DNA from: Streptomyces noursei ATCC 11455
Lineage (GTDB): Bacteria > Actinomycetota > Actinomycetes > Streptomycetales > Streptomycetaceae
DNA: 64,000 nt
Reading direction: 5' to 3'
Assembly (NCBI RefSeq): GCF_001704275.1
Contig: NZ_CP011533.1
Span: 1,302,001-1,366,000, forward strand
This document shows positions 26,427 through 36,510 of this stretch, one piece after another. Position 1 is the stretch's first letter; each line of letters begins with the position of its first letter. Below the pieces are notes generated by a model that had not been told where the DNA came from, ran no database searches, and saw only the letters and a program-made list of their open reading frames with translations. Both the position numbers and the translations under genes were made by a program.

Positions 26427-26696
26427 ATGCCGTTCCCCGGGTCCGGCACCGACATGGCCACCGCCCTGCTGGCGATGTTCGCGCAGCTGGAGCGGATCTA
26501 CATGCTGGAGCGCGCCGCCGGCGCCCGCGCCGCCGAACAGGCCCCTGGTCTGCCGACCGGGCGCCCGGCGAAGCTGAACGCCACCGCTCCCGCCGGGGCG
26601 GCCCAGCCGATCAAGGACGGCGCGCCCCCGAGCAGGTCGCCGCTGAACTCGGTATCAGCCGCTCCACGCTGTACCGGGAGCTCCGCCGATCCGTGA
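26427..26696 (+). pseudogene. Relic of a serine recombinase (resolvase/invertase), C-terminal part
   Basis: The frame reads DMATALLAMFAQLERIYMLE, then AAEQAPGLPTGRPAKLN, matching the long helix and hinge of small serine recombinases. At about 26625 sense moves to another frame, giving APPEQVAAELGISRSTLYRE, the C-terminal helix-turn-helix. The catalytic N-terminal domain is absent and the frame is broken, so it is dead. It overlaps the 3' end of the convergent LuxR gene by about 40 bases. Confidence 0.75.
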
Positions 26697-28241
26697 TCGT
26701 CCTTCTGACGGGACGAGTCCGAGACGGTAGGCGGCGGTGGCGGCCTGGACTCGGCTGGAGACGCCGAGCTTGGCGAGAATATTGGAGACATGGACGCTCG
26801 CCGTCTTGGTGGAGATGTATAGCTCCTGTGCGATCTCTCGGTTGGTGCGGCCGTCAGCGACCAGGTGGAGCACCTCGTGCTCACGGGGGGTGAGCCGGTG
26901 GTGTCGGCCTGGAGAGCGGTGTTCATGTGGAGGGGAGTTCAGCGGAAGCCGGGCCAACCTGGCCAGCTGCTCGATGTCTGTCAACAGGCCGCGAGCGCCG
27001 AGCAGATCGGCGTTGTGGCGGGCGGTCCGAAGACGGTCGGCCGCCGCTTGCCGGTCGCCAGCCTCTGCCGCTGCCTCCGCTGCTCGCAGGAGCGCCAGAC
27101 CTTGTTGATAGGGCTGATGCAGCTCACCCCAGGCGGTCGCGCAGCGGTCCCAGGCCAACAGCTGGGATGATCCGCGGACTCGTGCGGTTTCGGCGGTGAA
27201 GGTCAATTGCTGCGCTTGTTGGACCGGCCCGATGACGGGAAGCTCAGCGGCGAGCTCGCGCAGGGCGGCCGGCAGCATGGGGCTCGCGTGGGCGACTCGC
27301 GCACCGAGGACGAGCAGCGGCCACAGATAGCGGGGCGTTGATATGGCCTCGTTCCTGGCCAGTGTTTGCTCCACATTCGCGACGGCTTGTGCTTCGTTGC
27401 CCTTGGCGAGTGCCAGGTCCGATGCGAAGCAGATCAGCGGGAGGAGGTCTTGGGCGTCGGAGGTTCCCCAGCTGAAGACGCCGTGGGCGAAGTCGGCAGC
27501 GGATTCGGCCAGCGGGAGATCGCCTCGGGCCAAGGCAATCGAGCCGCGCAGGACCAGGAGATAGGCGCGGAAGCCAGAGGCGGGGGCGAGTTCGAGTGAA
27601 TGGTCGAGAATCTCGGTCGCTTCGTCCCAGTGTCCTGTCGCGATCAGGGCCTCGGCCACGTTGGCGGCGTGCGTGGGCCCGAAGGTGCGCAGCAGTCCGG
27701 CACGACTCGCCGCGGCGAGGCCGCGCCGCGCCGATTCTGCGGCCTGCTCGTAGCGACCGGCGCCTTGGAGTACGTCGGCCTCGCAGCGGAACGTGTGCAT
27801 CAACGCGGCAGGATCATGGATGCTTTGTGCTTTTGCCCGTGCCTGGGCCAGGTGCGGCAGCTGTCGGTCCAGGTCTCCGGTACGGGCCCGCGCGTAGGCC
27901 AGGTTGGTCGAGGCGACCGCCGCTGCCCGGATGTCGCCGGCAGCGTGCGCCGCCCGGATCGCCTCTGTGGCGACGGCTATTCCTTCTTCGTCACACGGGA
28001 TGGTGAGCAGGCGATGAGTCAAGGTGTTCAGGACGTTGGGCCGGTCCAGGTGTTGTGGCGGCATGATCCGCGCCGCTCTCCGCAGGTCATCGACGGCACC
28101 GGACTGCCCCAGGGCCTGACACAGCTCTCCTCGGTGGCGGAGCAGCTGCGCGGCGCGCCCCGGATCGTCGACAGGATCGACGTCGGCGAGTGCAGTGGCG
28201 ATCAGCGTCGGAAACCCGCAGGTCGAGATCCTGGATGACAT
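26655..28241 (-). CDS. LuxR-family (LAL-type) regulator lacking its N-terminal ATPase
   Basis: A 528-residue frame. It consists of tetratricopeptide-like helical repeats (GRYEQAAESARRGLAAASRA, GDLPLAESAADFAHGVF and more) followed by a good C-terminal LuxR helix-turn-helix (LTPREHEVLHLVADGRTNRE, TKTASVHVSNILAKLGV). Normal LAL regulators are 900-1000 residues with an AAA ATPase at the N terminus. Here coding similarity begins directly with LIATALADVDPVDDPGRAAQ, in the middle of the helical region. The first 10 codons read antisense through the M20 relic. It is probably a non-functional 3' remnant kept in frame, though a short DNA-binding product is conceivable. Confidence 0.75.
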   Translation of the reverse strand: MSSRISTCGFPTLIATALADVDPVDDPGRAAQLLRHRGELCQALGQSGAVDDLRRAARIMPPQHLDRPNVLNTLTHRLLTIPCDEEGIAVATEAIRAAHAAGDIRAAAVASTNLAYARARTGDLDRQLPHLAQARAKAQSIHDPAALMHTFRCEADVLQGAGRYEQAAESARRGLAAASRAGLLRTFGPTHAANVAEALIATGHWDEATEILDHSLELAPASGFRAYLLVLRGSIALARGDLPLAESAADFAHGVFSWGTSDAQDLLPLICFASDLALAKGNEAQAVANVEQTLARNEAISTPRYLWPLLVLGARVAHASPMLPAALRELAAELPVIGPVQQAQQLTFTAETARVRGSSQLLAWDRCATAWGELHQPYQQGLALLRAAEAAAEAGDRQAAADRLRTARHNADLLGARGLLTDIEQLARLARLPLNSPPHEHRSPGRHHRLTPREHEVLHLVADGRTNREIAQELYISTKTASVHVSNILAKLGVSSRVQAATAAYRLGLVPSEGRSRIGGAPGTAWSG

Positions 28242-29390
28242 CGAGGGCGGTCAGCCGGCAGTTCTCGCCCGCTATGCCGCCCCGCCCGGTCAACCCACCG
28301 CATTGCTCTACGCCCACCATGACGTGCAGCCCGCCGGTGATCTCGCGGGGTGGTCCAGCCCGCCCTTCCGGCCGACCGAACGCGACGGGCGTCTGTACGG
28401 CCGCGGCACCGCCGACGACAAGGCCGGCATCGCCACGCACCTCGCCGCACTGCGTGCCTACTCCTGCCGACCGCCCATCGGCGTGACCGTGCTCGTCGAA
28501 GGGGAGGAAGAGACCGGATCACCGAACCTCAGCACCTTCCTCGACCGCCACCAGGACAAACTCAACGCCGACGTCATCGTGCTCGCTGACGCCGACAACC
28601 TGACCACCGGCACGCCCTGCCTCACAACCGGTCTGCGCGGGATCGCCGCCTGCGTGGTGGAACTCCGCGCCCTGCAGCGCGGCGTGCACTCCGGCATCTA
28701 CGGCGGAGCCGCCCCGGACGCACTGACCGCGTTGTGCCGACTCCTCGCCACGCTCCACGACGAGCAGGGCAACGTCACCGTCGAAGGCCTCGGCACCGCG
28801 ACGGCACCCGCCGACAGCCTCTCCGAGACCGGATTCCGAGCCGAGGCCGGCCTCCTCGACGGCGTTCACCTCCTCGGACGCGGCAGCATCAGCGAGCGGC
28901 TCTGGGCCAGGCCAGCGGTCACCGTACTCGCGATCGACGCCACCCCCGTGGACACCGCGTCCCATACGCTCGCCCCACGGCCAGAGCGAAGGTCGGGCTG
29001 CGGGTCGCACCAGGCGACGATGCAGTCATGGCAAGACGGGCCCTCGCCCGCCATCTGCGGCACCACACGCCCTGGGGACTGCACGTCACCGTCACCGAGG
29101 GCGAGTTGGGACAACCATTCCTCGTCGACGCGCAAGGCCCGGCATTCGACGCCGCCCGCAGGGCCTACCGCCAGACCTATGACAAAGATGTCCTCGACAT
29201 CGGCTCCGGCGCCTCCATCCCCTTCATCGCCGCGTTCGCCCACGCCTACCCCGACGCAGCAATCCTGATCGCCTCCGCCGGAGCCGACGGCGACTCCCGC
29301 GCACACAGCGAGAACGAAAGCCTGCACCTGGCCGACTTCGAACGCGCCTGCCTCGCCGAGACCTTGCTCCTCACCGAACTCGGGCAATGA
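28201..29390 (+). pseudogene. M20-family dipeptidase gene, 5'-truncated and frameshifted
   Basis: The frame starts in mid-domain at VGNPQVEILDDIEGGQPAVL, about 50-70 residues into an M20 peptidase. Metal ligands are present in YAHHDVQP, GTADDKAG and EGEEETGSP. Around 28976-28985 the sense shifts frame: LAPRPERRS is replaced by ARAKVGLRVAPGDDA, which runs to GSGASIPFIAAFA, GADGDSRAHSENES and the stop at 29390. The start and first part are missing at the junction with the LuxR gene. Two independent lesions make it a pseudogene. Confidence 0.85.
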
Positions 29391-29522
29391 CCGCGGCTCG
29401 GCGAACTACCCGACAGTGCACGGCAGTTCGCCGAGTCGATCTCGTGGGAGATGCCACCCATGGGCCCGGACCGCGGCCCATGGCCTCCGGCCTCCCGGTC
29501 ATGCGGCCTACGGTGATCGCCG

Positions 29523-29660
29523 TCAGCAGGAGTCGAGGGGCAGGTGGATCGCTGCAGGCAGCTCGCTCTCGAGGGTGAACAGCGCAGCGGGCCGATCCTG
29601 TTCGGGTCGAATCCCGATGCTGCGGAGGTGATCGCCGATCTGACTGCCGGTGACCGAACA
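29523..29660 (-). pseudogene. Relic of a tyrosine-recombinase/integrase-like C terminus
   Basis: A short minus-strand frame reads QIGDHLRSIGIRPEQDRPAA, LFTLESELPAAI and ends in a stop at 29523-29525. The LRxLGI...RxAALFxLAxELPAAI pattern is common near the end of actinobacterial integrase/transposition proteins. No other part of such a gene is visible. The rest of the 29391-29912 gap shows no gene. Confidence 0.4.
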
Positions 29661-29912
29661 GAGCGCCCGGGAACAGCCATGGGACGCCGTCCGCGGTGCC
29701 GGCCTCGGCCCTACCGCGACTCCTCGCGACAAGCTCGCGGACCAGGCCGAGCATGGACGCCCCGTCAAACGGTGACAGTGATGCGAGACATGAGCCCTCA
29801 CCAAGGAGCAAAAAGCCCCTCCGGCATGGGCATTTGACTTGATCACCAGAATCGGGTCCCATTCTCACTGGACGTACATCCTGTACATTTTTTACAGAGG
29901 AAGGGAGCGGTC

Positions 29913-30548
29913 ATGCTGCGGCCGACGGCTCGCTATGTCCTGCCCGAATTCACCGAGCGCACCAGCTACGGGACCCGGACACTGGACCCGTACTCCAAGC
30001 TGCTCAGCGAGCGGATCGTCTTCTTGGGGACCCCCATCGACGACGCCTCCGCCAACGACGTGATGGCCCAGTTCGTCCACCTCGAGCACGCCGCGCCGGA
30101 CCAGGACATCTCGCTCTACATCAACTCCCCCGGCGGCTCGTTCACCGCGATGTGCGCGATCTACGACACGATGCGCTACATCTCGTGCGACGTGGAGACC
30201 GTCTGCCTGGGCCAGGCGGCCACGACGGCGGCGGTGCTGCTGGCCGCCGGCACCCCGGGGAAGCGACTGGCGCTGCCGCACGCGCGCATGGTGATCCATC
30301 AGCCGTCGCTCGACGAACCGGTCCAGGGCCAGACCGACGACCTCCGGATCCGGGCCGAGGAACTGCTGCGCACCCACGACAAGCTGGAGCGGATGCTGGC
30401 CGAGCACACCGGACAGCCCCGGGAGCGGATCGCCGCGGACCTGGAGCGGGAAACCTTCTTCGACGCGCCGACCGCCCAGGAGTACGGCCTGGTCGACGGG
30501 TTGACCCGCGGTCGTAAGCGGTCCGCGCCGCAGCCGGCCGGGCGGTGA
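29913..30548 (+). CDS. clpP: ClpP-family protease subunit with altered catalytic residues
   Basis: A 211-residue ClpP-fold subunit, closest in style to the second-type Streptomyces ClpP ([20 protein letters not shown] start, [27 protein letters not shown]). ClpP forms the barrel of the Clp ATP-dependent protease. The residue at the nucleophile position of the GQAAS motif is Thr104 (GQAATTAA; codon ACG at 30222). His129 is kept (MVIHQPS), and the position of the catalytic Asp holds Glu180 (LERETFF). Spacing 104-129-180 fits the family triad. It may be inactive or have a Thr nucleophile. GTACAT direct repeats lie just upstream. It is coupled to the next gene by GTGA overlap. Confidence 0.88.
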   Translation: MLRPTARYVLPEFTERTSYGTRTLDPYSKLLSERIVFLGTPIDDASANDVMAQFVHLEHAAPDQDISLYINSPGGSFTAMCAIYDTMRYISCDVETVCLGQAATTAAVLLAAGTPGKRLALPHARMVIHQPSLDEPVQGQTDDLRIRAEELLRTHDKLERMLAEHTGQPRERIAADLERETFFDAPTAQEYGLVDGLTRGRKRSAPQPAGR

Positions 30549-30862
30549 CCGCGATGTGGCCACCCCAACTGCCGCCGCTGCCCGCCCTGACCCGGGCCGA
30601 GGGGCAGGTGATCGACCGCTATCTGGAGATCCTGGATCTGCTGGGCCGGATCAACCCGGCCCGCGGCACCACCACCTACGGCAGCCTGCGCGCGGCCCAG
30701 GCCCTGGTCGCCAAGTCCGCCGAGCTGCGGGACGCGCTGACCCTGATGCACGACCGGGGGGAGAGCGAACTGCACACCGAGGCCCTGGGCCGGGCGCTGC
30801 GGGTGCTGGACGGGGAGCGCCGGGCGCGGCGGGTGACGGTGCCGCCGCGGGACGGCGCCTGA
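30545..30862 (+). CDS. Small hypothetical protein coupled to the ClpP gene
   Basis: A 105-residue protein whose GTG start (30545) overlaps the clpP stop as GTGA, so it is translated with it. It is mostly helical ([39 protein letters not shown]) with a basic C terminus and no cysteines or signal peptide. I do not recognise a family. Tight coupling suggests a ClpP-related role such as adaptor or stability factor, which is inference from position only. Confidence 0.65.
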   Translation: MTAMWPPQLPPLPALTRAEGQVIDRYLEILDLLGRINPARGTTTYGSLRAAQALVAKSAELRDALTLMHDRGESELHTEALGRALRVLDGERRARRVTVPPRDGA

Positions 30863-30900
30863 CGCACCACCGGGTCCGCGGAGGCCGTACGGGCCTTGGA

Positions 30901-30931
30901 GCGGGGTGCGTCACAGGGGTACGCACCCCGC
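30901..30931 (+). terminator. Terminator-like hairpin after the clpP operon
   Basis: GCGGGGTGCGT (30901-30911) pairs perfectly with ACGCACCCCGC (30921-30931), 38 bases after the stop. The remainder of the 410-base gap to 31273 contains an AT-richer patch (31090-31150) that probably holds the promoter of the NlpC/P60 gene. No gene is visible in it. Confidence 0.65.
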
Positions 30932-31273
30932 CTGTCCGGGACACGTACGGCTCGAAAGTGCGCAGACGGCGTAGCGTGCACGGCTGTTGTAAGGGGGCGA
31001 GGAATTGCGCACGTCGCCGGAATTTCCCGCATCCCTTGGGTTTCGACGCTGGTGACGGCCCCGGCTCCGCGGCCGTCACCGGCCCGCGATATGCAAATCC
31101 ACCCATTCAGCCTAAAAGTGACCAATATCACATAGGGCAATTTCGGCTCGGAAATCGGGTGGGTGGTGCGTGACGATCCCTTCGACGACAAGCCCCCGCC
31201 ACAGCGACGGGGCGGTCCGGACGGGCAGCTGATCCCGCCGTCGTCCGGATCACCGGCTGACGAAGGGTTGCGC

Positions 31274-31747
31274 ATGACCATGCGCGTGCAGATGCCGCAT
31301 CTGCTGGCGCGTGCCGGCACCGTCTCCGCTCTGACCCTGATCACCCTGGGCGGCCCCGCACCGGCCCCCGGCATGGCCGCGGAGCCGTCATTAGCCTCCG
31401 TTTCCGCCAAGGCCCTGCAGATCGCCGCCTCCAAGGAGGGCTCCCCCTACAAGTGGGGGGCACAGGGGCCGGACAGCTTCGACTGCTCGGGCCTGACGCG
31501 CTACTCCTACCGGCGGGCCGGACGGACCCTGCCGCGCACCGCGGCCGCTCAGTACCGGCACACCGAGCATGTGTCGCGCTCCTCCCGGAAGGGCGGCGAC
31601 CTGGTCTTCTTCCACTCCGGCAGCGGGGTCTACCACGTCGGAATCTACGCGGGCGACGACCGGATCTGGCACGCGCCCAAGGCCGGCGCGGTGGTGCGGT
31701 TGGAACGGATCTGGAGCCGCTCGGTCTGGTACGGGCGGGTGCCCTGA
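31274..31747 (+). CDS. Secreted NlpC/P60 cell-wall endopeptidase
   Basis: A 157-residue exported cysteine peptidase that cuts peptide stems of peptidoglycan. A signal peptide covers about residues 1-36 (up to GMAA). The NlpC/P60 domain follows with the catalytic Cys in DSFDCSGLTRYSY, the catalytic His in YHVGIYAGDD, and a third polar residue in IWHAPKAG. ATG 31274 has GAAGGG just upstream and directly begins a signal peptide. An open extension upstream (VRDDPFDDKPPPQR) is unlikely to be translated. Confidence 0.87.
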   Translation: MTMRVQMPHLLARAGTVSALTLITLGGPAPAPGMAAEPSLASVSAKALQIAASKEGSPYKWGAQGPDSFDCSGLTRYSYRRAGRTLPRTAAAQYRHTEHVSRSSRKGGDLVFFHSGSGVYHVGIYAGDDRIWHAPKAGAVVRLERIWSRSVWYGRVP

Positions 31748-31880
31748 CCTGCCGCCGCGCCGACGCCCCGTCACTTGACACGGGGCCGGGCGACTTGGCG
31801 GCGGCCGGCGCACCGGGCCCGACCGTACGGCGGCGTCTCCGGGCCACCGCGCGGGGACGCGGAAAGGTCAGGAGTGGTCG

Positions 31881-32327
31881 TCAGGTGGCGTCGACCCGGC
31901 AGGGTGCCGCGGTGGGCCACGGCACCGTCACCCAGACCGTCTTGCCGCCGGTCGCCACGGGCTCGACCCAGAGCCGGCCGCCGCGCTCGGCGGCCAGGGA
32001 GCGGATGATGACCAGGCCGCGGCCGTTGTCCTGCTGCACCGCGGCGGGCAGCCGGCGCGGCGGGCGGGGATGGGCGTCGGTGACGCCCAGGCACAGCCGC
32101 TCCTCGCGATCGAGGCGGAGGGCGACGGTGAAGGCCGGGGACTGGCCGCGGGTGTGCTGGACGGCGTTGGTGGCGAGTTCGGAGACGATCAGCAGCAGAT
32201 CGTCTGCGGCCGCCGATCCGGGCGGCAGGCCCCACCGGGCGAGGACGTCCCGCACATGTCCGCGCGCGGCGGCCACCGAGGCGGGGAGGCTCGGCAGAGT
32301 GCGGGTGGATTCCTGGTGGTCTGCCAT
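31881..32327 (-). CDS. RsbW-like ATP-binding protein (anti-sigma/regulatory kinase)
   Basis: A 148-residue HATPase_c_2 protein with the short GHKL fold used by anti-sigma factor kinases of the RsbW/SpoIIAB type. Visible are the N box (LLLIVSELATNAVQHT), the G1 box (LGVTDAHPRPP region) and the G2 box (DNGRGLVIIRSLA). There is no membrane or receiver part. ATG 32327 is chosen over the in-frame extension because the family starts with a short helix. No sigma factor or anti-anti-sigma gene is adjacent. Streptomyces encode many such orphans. Confidence 0.85.
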   Translation of the reverse strand: MADHQESTRTLPSLPASVAAARGHVRDVLARWGLPPGSAAADDLLLIVSELATNAVQHTRGQSPAFTVALRLDREERLCLGVTDAHPRPPRRLPAAVQQDNGRGLVIIRSLAAERGGRLWVEPVATGGKTVWVTVPWPTAAPCRVDAT

Positions 32328-32603
32328 GACGACGCCGTCCCTTTCCCACCGAGGCGCGGCTCCCGCCGGCGTGCTGCCGGGTTGCCGACCGGGGCCTACG
32401 ACCTCGGTTGTGTGCTCTGCGCCAGACTGCCACCCATGCTGCCCGTGTGGCGGGCGATCGCCCAAGACATACAGAGTTCTATCGCCGTTCTCTCGCCCGA
32501 TGCGGTGAACGGTGCTGCGGCGGAGGGCGCTTGGGGTGTATGAGGTCTCCGGGGCGGCGCCGCGACCCGTCGTGCGCGGCGCCGCCGTCGCCGGGCGACG
32601 TCG

Positions 32604-33818
32604 TCAGACGACCGGCGCGGTCGCCACGATGGTGCGCGCCGCGGTGGCGATCTGGGCGTCCGTCAGGTCCGCGCGGGCGGTCAGGCGCAGCCGGGAGATC
32701 CCGTCGGGCACGGACGGCGGGCGGAAGCAGCCGACCGCGAGCCCGGCCGCCCGGCAGTCCGCGGCCCAGCGGACCGCAGCCTCCGGCGAGGGGGCGCGGA
32801 CGGAGATCACCGCGGCGTCCGGGCGGACCGCCGTCAGACCCGCCGCGGTGAGCCGGGCGTGCAGGTCCCGCGCCACCTCCCGGACCCGCGCGGGGCGGTG
32901 CGGCTCCCGGCGCAGCAGCCGGAGGGCGGCGAGCGCGCCGCCGGCCGCGGCCGGTGCCAGCCCGGTGTCGAAGATGAACGAGCGGGCGGTGTTGACCAGG
33001 TGCTCGACGACCCGGGCCGGGCCGAGCACGGCACCGCCCTGGGAGCCGAGGGACTTGGAGAGCGTCACGGTCGCCACCACGTCGGCGTCCCCGGCCAGGC
33101 CGGCGGCCCGCAGCGCGCCGCGGCCCCCGTCGCCCAACACGCCGAGCCCGTGCGCGTCGTCGACCAGCAGCGCGGCGTCCCGGGTCCGGCAGGCGTCGGC
33201 GAGCGCGGGCAGCGGCGCGGCGTCGCCGTCGACCGAGAAGACCGAGTCGGTGACGGCCAGCGCCCGGCCGCGGTGACCGGCCAGCGCGGTGCGGACGGCC
33301 GCCGGGTCGGTGTGCGGGACCACCTCGGTGCGGGCCCGGGAGAGCCGGCAGCCGTCGATGAGGGAGGCGTGGTTGCCGGCGTCCGAGACGACCAGGGTGC
33401 CGGCGGCGGTGAGCGCGGTGACCGCGGCGAGGTTGGCGGTGTACCCGGAGGAGAGCACCAGCGCCGCCTCGAAGCCGCAGAACTCGGCCAGTTCGCGCTC
33501 CAGTTGGGCGTGCAGTTCGGTGCTGCCGGTGACCAGGCGCGAGCCGGTCGCGCCGGCGCCCCACCGGCCGGCGGCCTCGGCCGCGCCGCGCGTCACCTCC
33601 GGGTGCCGGGCCAGTCCGAGGTAGTCGTTGCCGGCCAGGTCCAGCAGCGGGGAGTCGGCCGGCCGGGGCCGCAGGGTGCGGACCAGGCCGGCGCGGCGGC
33701 GGGCGGCGCCGGCGGCGTCGATCCAGTCGAACGCCACGCCGGAGGCCGGCCGGGGGACCGCGGGGGGCGGCGCGTCCGGGGTGTCGCGCGGCAGCGGCGG
33801 GGCAGGGTCCTGGAGCAT
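32604..33818 (-). CDS. bioF: 8-amino-7-oxononanoate synthase BioF
   Basis: A 404-residue PLP-dependent alpha-oxoamine synthase that condenses pimeloyl-ACP/CoA with alanine, the first committed step of biotin ring assembly. Typical are [51 protein letters not shown] and the PLP-lysine motif [17 protein letters not shown] precedes ATG 33818. The first 40 residues are Pro-rich and not conserved. It is divergent from bioB-bioA-bioD across a 229-base gap with an imperfect CACAC/GTGTG dyad (33953-33967), a place where a biotin regulator could act on both. Confidence 0.93.
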   Translation of the reverse strand: MLQDPAPPLPRDTPDAPPPAVPRPASGVAFDWIDAAGAARRRAGLVRTLRPRPADSPLLDLAGNDYLGLARHPEVTRGAAEAAGRWGAGATGSRLVTGSTELHAQLERELAEFCGFEAALVLSSGYTANLAAVTALTAAGTLVVSDAGNHASLIDGCRLSRARTEVVPHTDPAAVRTALAGHRGRALAVTDSVFSVDGDAAPLPALADACRTRDAALLVDDAHGLGVLGDGGRGALRAAGLAGDADVVATVTLSKSLGSQGGAVLGPARVVEHLVNTARSFIFDTGLAPAAAGGALAALRLLRREPHRPARVREVARDLHARLTAAGLTAVRPDAAVISVRAPSPEAAVRWAADCRAAGLAVGCFRPPSVPDGISRLRLTARADLTDAQIATAARTIVATAPVV

Positions 33819-34047
33819 CGGCGTCCTTTGTCTGTCGGCCCGGCGGACGAACCCGGTCCCGGGCCCGGCGCGCGGGCATGGGGAACGGATCCCGGCAACG
33901 GGCTTGCGGAGCCTCGATTGTGGGCTGCCGATAGACGTTAGCGGTCGTTCCGCACACAGACGGTGTGGTGATACACACACCCCGATCGACGGGCATTGTG
34001 GGAATCCTCCTTGGCCGGGGGCCGGGGCGTACGCCAGGATCATCGCC

Positions 34048-35208
34048 ATGGACCTGCTGAACACACTGGTGGACAAGGGACTGCGGCGCGAGGTGCCGAC
34101 CCGTGACGAGGCGCTCGCCGTACTGGCGACGTCCGACGACGAACTGCTCGACGTGGTGGCCGCGGCGGGCAAGGTGCGCCGCACGTGGTTCGGGCGGCGG
34201 GTCAAGCTCAACTACCTGGTCAACCTCAAGTCGGGCCTGTGCCCGGAGGACTGCTCGTACTGCTCCCAGCGGCTGGGCTCGAAGGCCGAGATCCTCAAGT
34301 ACACCTGGCTCAAGCCCGACGACGCCTCCAAGGCGGCCGCGGCCGGGGTGGCCGGCGGCGCCAAGCGGGTCTGCCTGGTCGCCAGTGGCCGGGGGCCCAC
34401 GGACAAGGACGTGGACCGGGTCTCGGAGACCATCGCCACCATCAAGGAGCAGAACGAGGGCGTCGAGGTCTGCGCCTGCCTGGGGCTCCTCAACGACGGC
34501 CAGGCCGAACGGCTGCGCGCGGCGGGCGCGGACGCCTACAACCACAACCTCAACACCTCGGAAGCCACCTACGGCGACATCTGCACCACGCACGACTTCT
34601 CCGACCGGGTCGAGACCGTCCAGCAGGCCCAGGCGGCGGGGATGTCCGCCTGCTCCGGGCTGATCGCCGGCATGGGCGAGAGCGACGCCGACCTGGTCGA
34701 CGTCGTCTTCGCGCTGCGCGAGCTGGACCCCGACTCGGTGCCGGTCAACTTCCTGATCCCGTTCGAGGGCACCCCGCTGGCCAAGGAGTGGAACCTCACC
34801 CCGCAGCGCTGCCTGCGCATCCTGGCGATGGTGCGGTTCGTCTGCCCGGACGTGGAGGTCCGGCTGGCGGGCGGTCGCGAGGTGCATCTGCGCAGCATGC
34901 AGCCGCTCGCCCTGCACCTGGTCAACTCCATCTTCCTGGGCGACTACCTGACCAGCGAGGGCCAGGCGGGCAAGGACGACCTGGCGATGATCGCGGACGC
35001 CGGGTTCGAGGTGGAGGGCACGGACACCACCACGCTGCCGGCCCACCGCAGGGACACCGCGGACGCCACGGAGACGGCGGACGCGGCGGCCCCGGCGGAC
35101 GCGGACGCGGAGTCGGCCACCGTGCCGGCCCCCTCCGAGGAGACCCGCCGCGATCTGGTCGCGGTGCGCCGCCGCGGCGCCGGCACCGACCTGCCCCCCA
35201 ATGCCTGA
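34048..35208 (+). CDS. bioB: Biotin synthase BioB
   Basis: A 386-residue radical SAM enzyme that inserts sulfur into dethiobiotin. The SAM-cluster motif is C65-PED-C69-SY-C72. Conserved segments follow: [48 protein letters not shown] and [14 protein letters not shown]. The family normally ends near residue 330. The last 50-60 residues are an Ala/Asp/Thr-rich linker ([20 protein letters not shown]) ending [10 protein letters not shown], a low-complexity tail common in actinobacterial BioB. ATG 34048 has AGGA nine bases upstream. It overlaps bioA by eight bases. Confidence 0.95.
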   Translation: MDLLNTLVDKGLRREVPTRDEALAVLATSDDELLDVVAAAGKVRRTWFGRRVKLNYLVNLKSGLCPEDCSYCSQRLGSKAEILKYTWLKPDDASKAAAAGVAGGAKRVCLVASGRGPTDKDVDRVSETIATIKEQNEGVEVCACLGLLNDGQAERLRAAGADAYNHNLNTSEATYGDICTTHDFSDRVETVQQAQAAGMSACSGLIAGMGESDADLVDVVFALRELDPDSVPVNFLIPFEGTPLAKEWNLTPQRCLRILAMVRFVCPDVEVRLAGGREVHLRSMQPLALHLVNSIFLGDYLTSEGQAGKDDLAMIADAGFEVEGTDTTTLPAHRRDTADATETADAAAPADADAESATVPAPSEETRRDLVAVRRRGAGTDLPPNA

Positions 35209-36505
35209 GCCGCTCGCCCCCGACACCCTGCTGGCGCTCGACCGGCAGCACGTCTGGCACCCGTACGGGCCGATGCCCGGCCGGAGCGAGCCGCTGCTGG
35301 TCGAGTCGGCCGCCGGCGTCCGGCTCCGGCTCGGCCGCCCGGCCGAGGGGCGGACCGAGCTGGTGGACGGGATGTCGTCCTGGTGGTCGGCGGTGCACGG
35401 CTACAACCACCCGGTGCTCAACGACGCGGCCCGCGGCCAGTTGGCGCGGATGAGCCATGTGATGTTCGGCGGGCTCACCCACGAACCCGCGGTCCGGCTC
35501 GCCAAGCGGCTGGTGGACATCACCCCCGAACCGCTGCGGCACGTCTTCCTCGCCGACTCCGGTTCGGTGTCGGTGGAGGTGGCCGTCAAGATGTGCCTCC
35601 AGTACTGGCGCTCGGTGGGCAGGCCGGCGAAGCAGCGGCTGCTGACCTGGCGCGGCGGCTACCACGGCGACACCTGGCAGCCGATGTCGGTCTGCGATCC
35701 GGACGGCGGGATGCACGACCTGTGGCAGGGCGTGCTGCCCCGGCAGGTCTTCGCCGACACGCCGCCGGCCGGCTTCGACGCCCCGCCGGACGCCGGGTAC
35801 GCGGCGCACCTGCGGGAGCTGATCGGCCGGCACGCCGACGAGTTGGCGGCGGTCGTCGTCGAGCCGGTGGTGCAGGGCGCGGGCGGGATGGCGTTCCACT
35901 CCCCCGGCTATCTGCGGGTGCTACGGGAAGCCTGCGACGCCCACGGCGTGCTGTTGGTGTTCGACGAGATCGCCACCGGCTTCGGCCGTACCGGCGCGCT
36001 CTTCGCGGCCGATCACGCCGGGGTCGCGCCGGACGTGATGTGCGTGGGCAAGGCCCTGACCGGCGGTTATCTGACCCTCGCGGCGACGCTGTGCACCGCG
36101 GAGGTCGCCGAGGGGATCTCCCGCGGCGAACTGCCGGTGCTGGCGCACGGCCCCACCTTCATGGGAAATCCGCTGGCCGCCGCGGTGGCCGAGGCATCCG
36201 TCGAGCTGCTGCTGTCCCAGGACTGGGCGCAGGAGGTCAAGCGGATCGAGGCCGGGCTCCGGGAGGGGCTGGCGCCCGCCCGGGAGATGCCGGGGGTGCG
36301 CGACGTACGCGTGCTGGGCGCGATCGGCGTGGTCCAGCTCGACCACCCGGTGGACATGGCCGCCGCGACCCGGGCCGCCGTCCGGGAGGGCGTGTGGCTG
36401 CGTCCGTTCCGGGACCTGATCTACACCATGCCGCCGTACATCACCGGCGACGAGGATGTGGCGCGGATCTGCGCCGCGGTACGCGCGGCGGCGCGCGAGG
36501 GCTGA
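35201..36505 (+). CDS. bioA: Adenosylmethionine-8-amino-7-oxononanoate aminotransferase BioA
   Basis: A 434-residue class III PLP aminotransferase that makes 7,8-diaminopelargonate using SAM as amino donor. Recognisable are WHPYGPM at the N terminus (substrate site), [22 protein letters not shown]-like [35 protein letters not shown], and the PLP lysine in [14 protein letters not shown]. The ATG lies within the bioB coding end (eight-base overlap), so translation is coupled. A strong stem-loop follows before bioD. Confidence 0.95.
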   Translation: MPEPLAPDTLLALDRQHVWHPYGPMPGRSEPLLVESAAGVRLRLGRPAEGRTELVDGMSSWWSAVHGYNHPVLNDAARGQLARMSHVMFGGLTHEPAVRLAKRLVDITPEPLRHVFLADSGSVSVEVAVKMCLQYWRSVGRPAKQRLLTWRGGYHGDTWQPMSVCDPDGGMHDLWQGVLPRQVFADTPPAGFDAPPDAGYAAHLRELIGRHADELAAVVVEPVVQGAGGMAFHSPGYLRVLREACDAHGVLLVFDEIATGFGRTGALFAADHAGVAPDVMCVGKALTGGYLTLAATLCTAEVAEGISRGELPVLAHGPTFMGNPLAAAVAEASVELLLSQDWAQEVKRIEAGLREGLAPAREMPGVRDVRVLGAIGVVQLDHPVDMAAATRAAVREGVWLRPFRDLIYTMPPYITGDEDVARICAAVRAAAREG

Positions 36506-36510
36506 TCCCG

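Noticed and set aside
30932..31273. A c-di-AMP (ydaO-type) riboswitch before the NlpC/P60 gene
   Set aside because: Such riboswitches are common before Streptomyces cell-wall hydrolases, but I could not identify the conserved core or paired elements here. A covariance-model search would decide.
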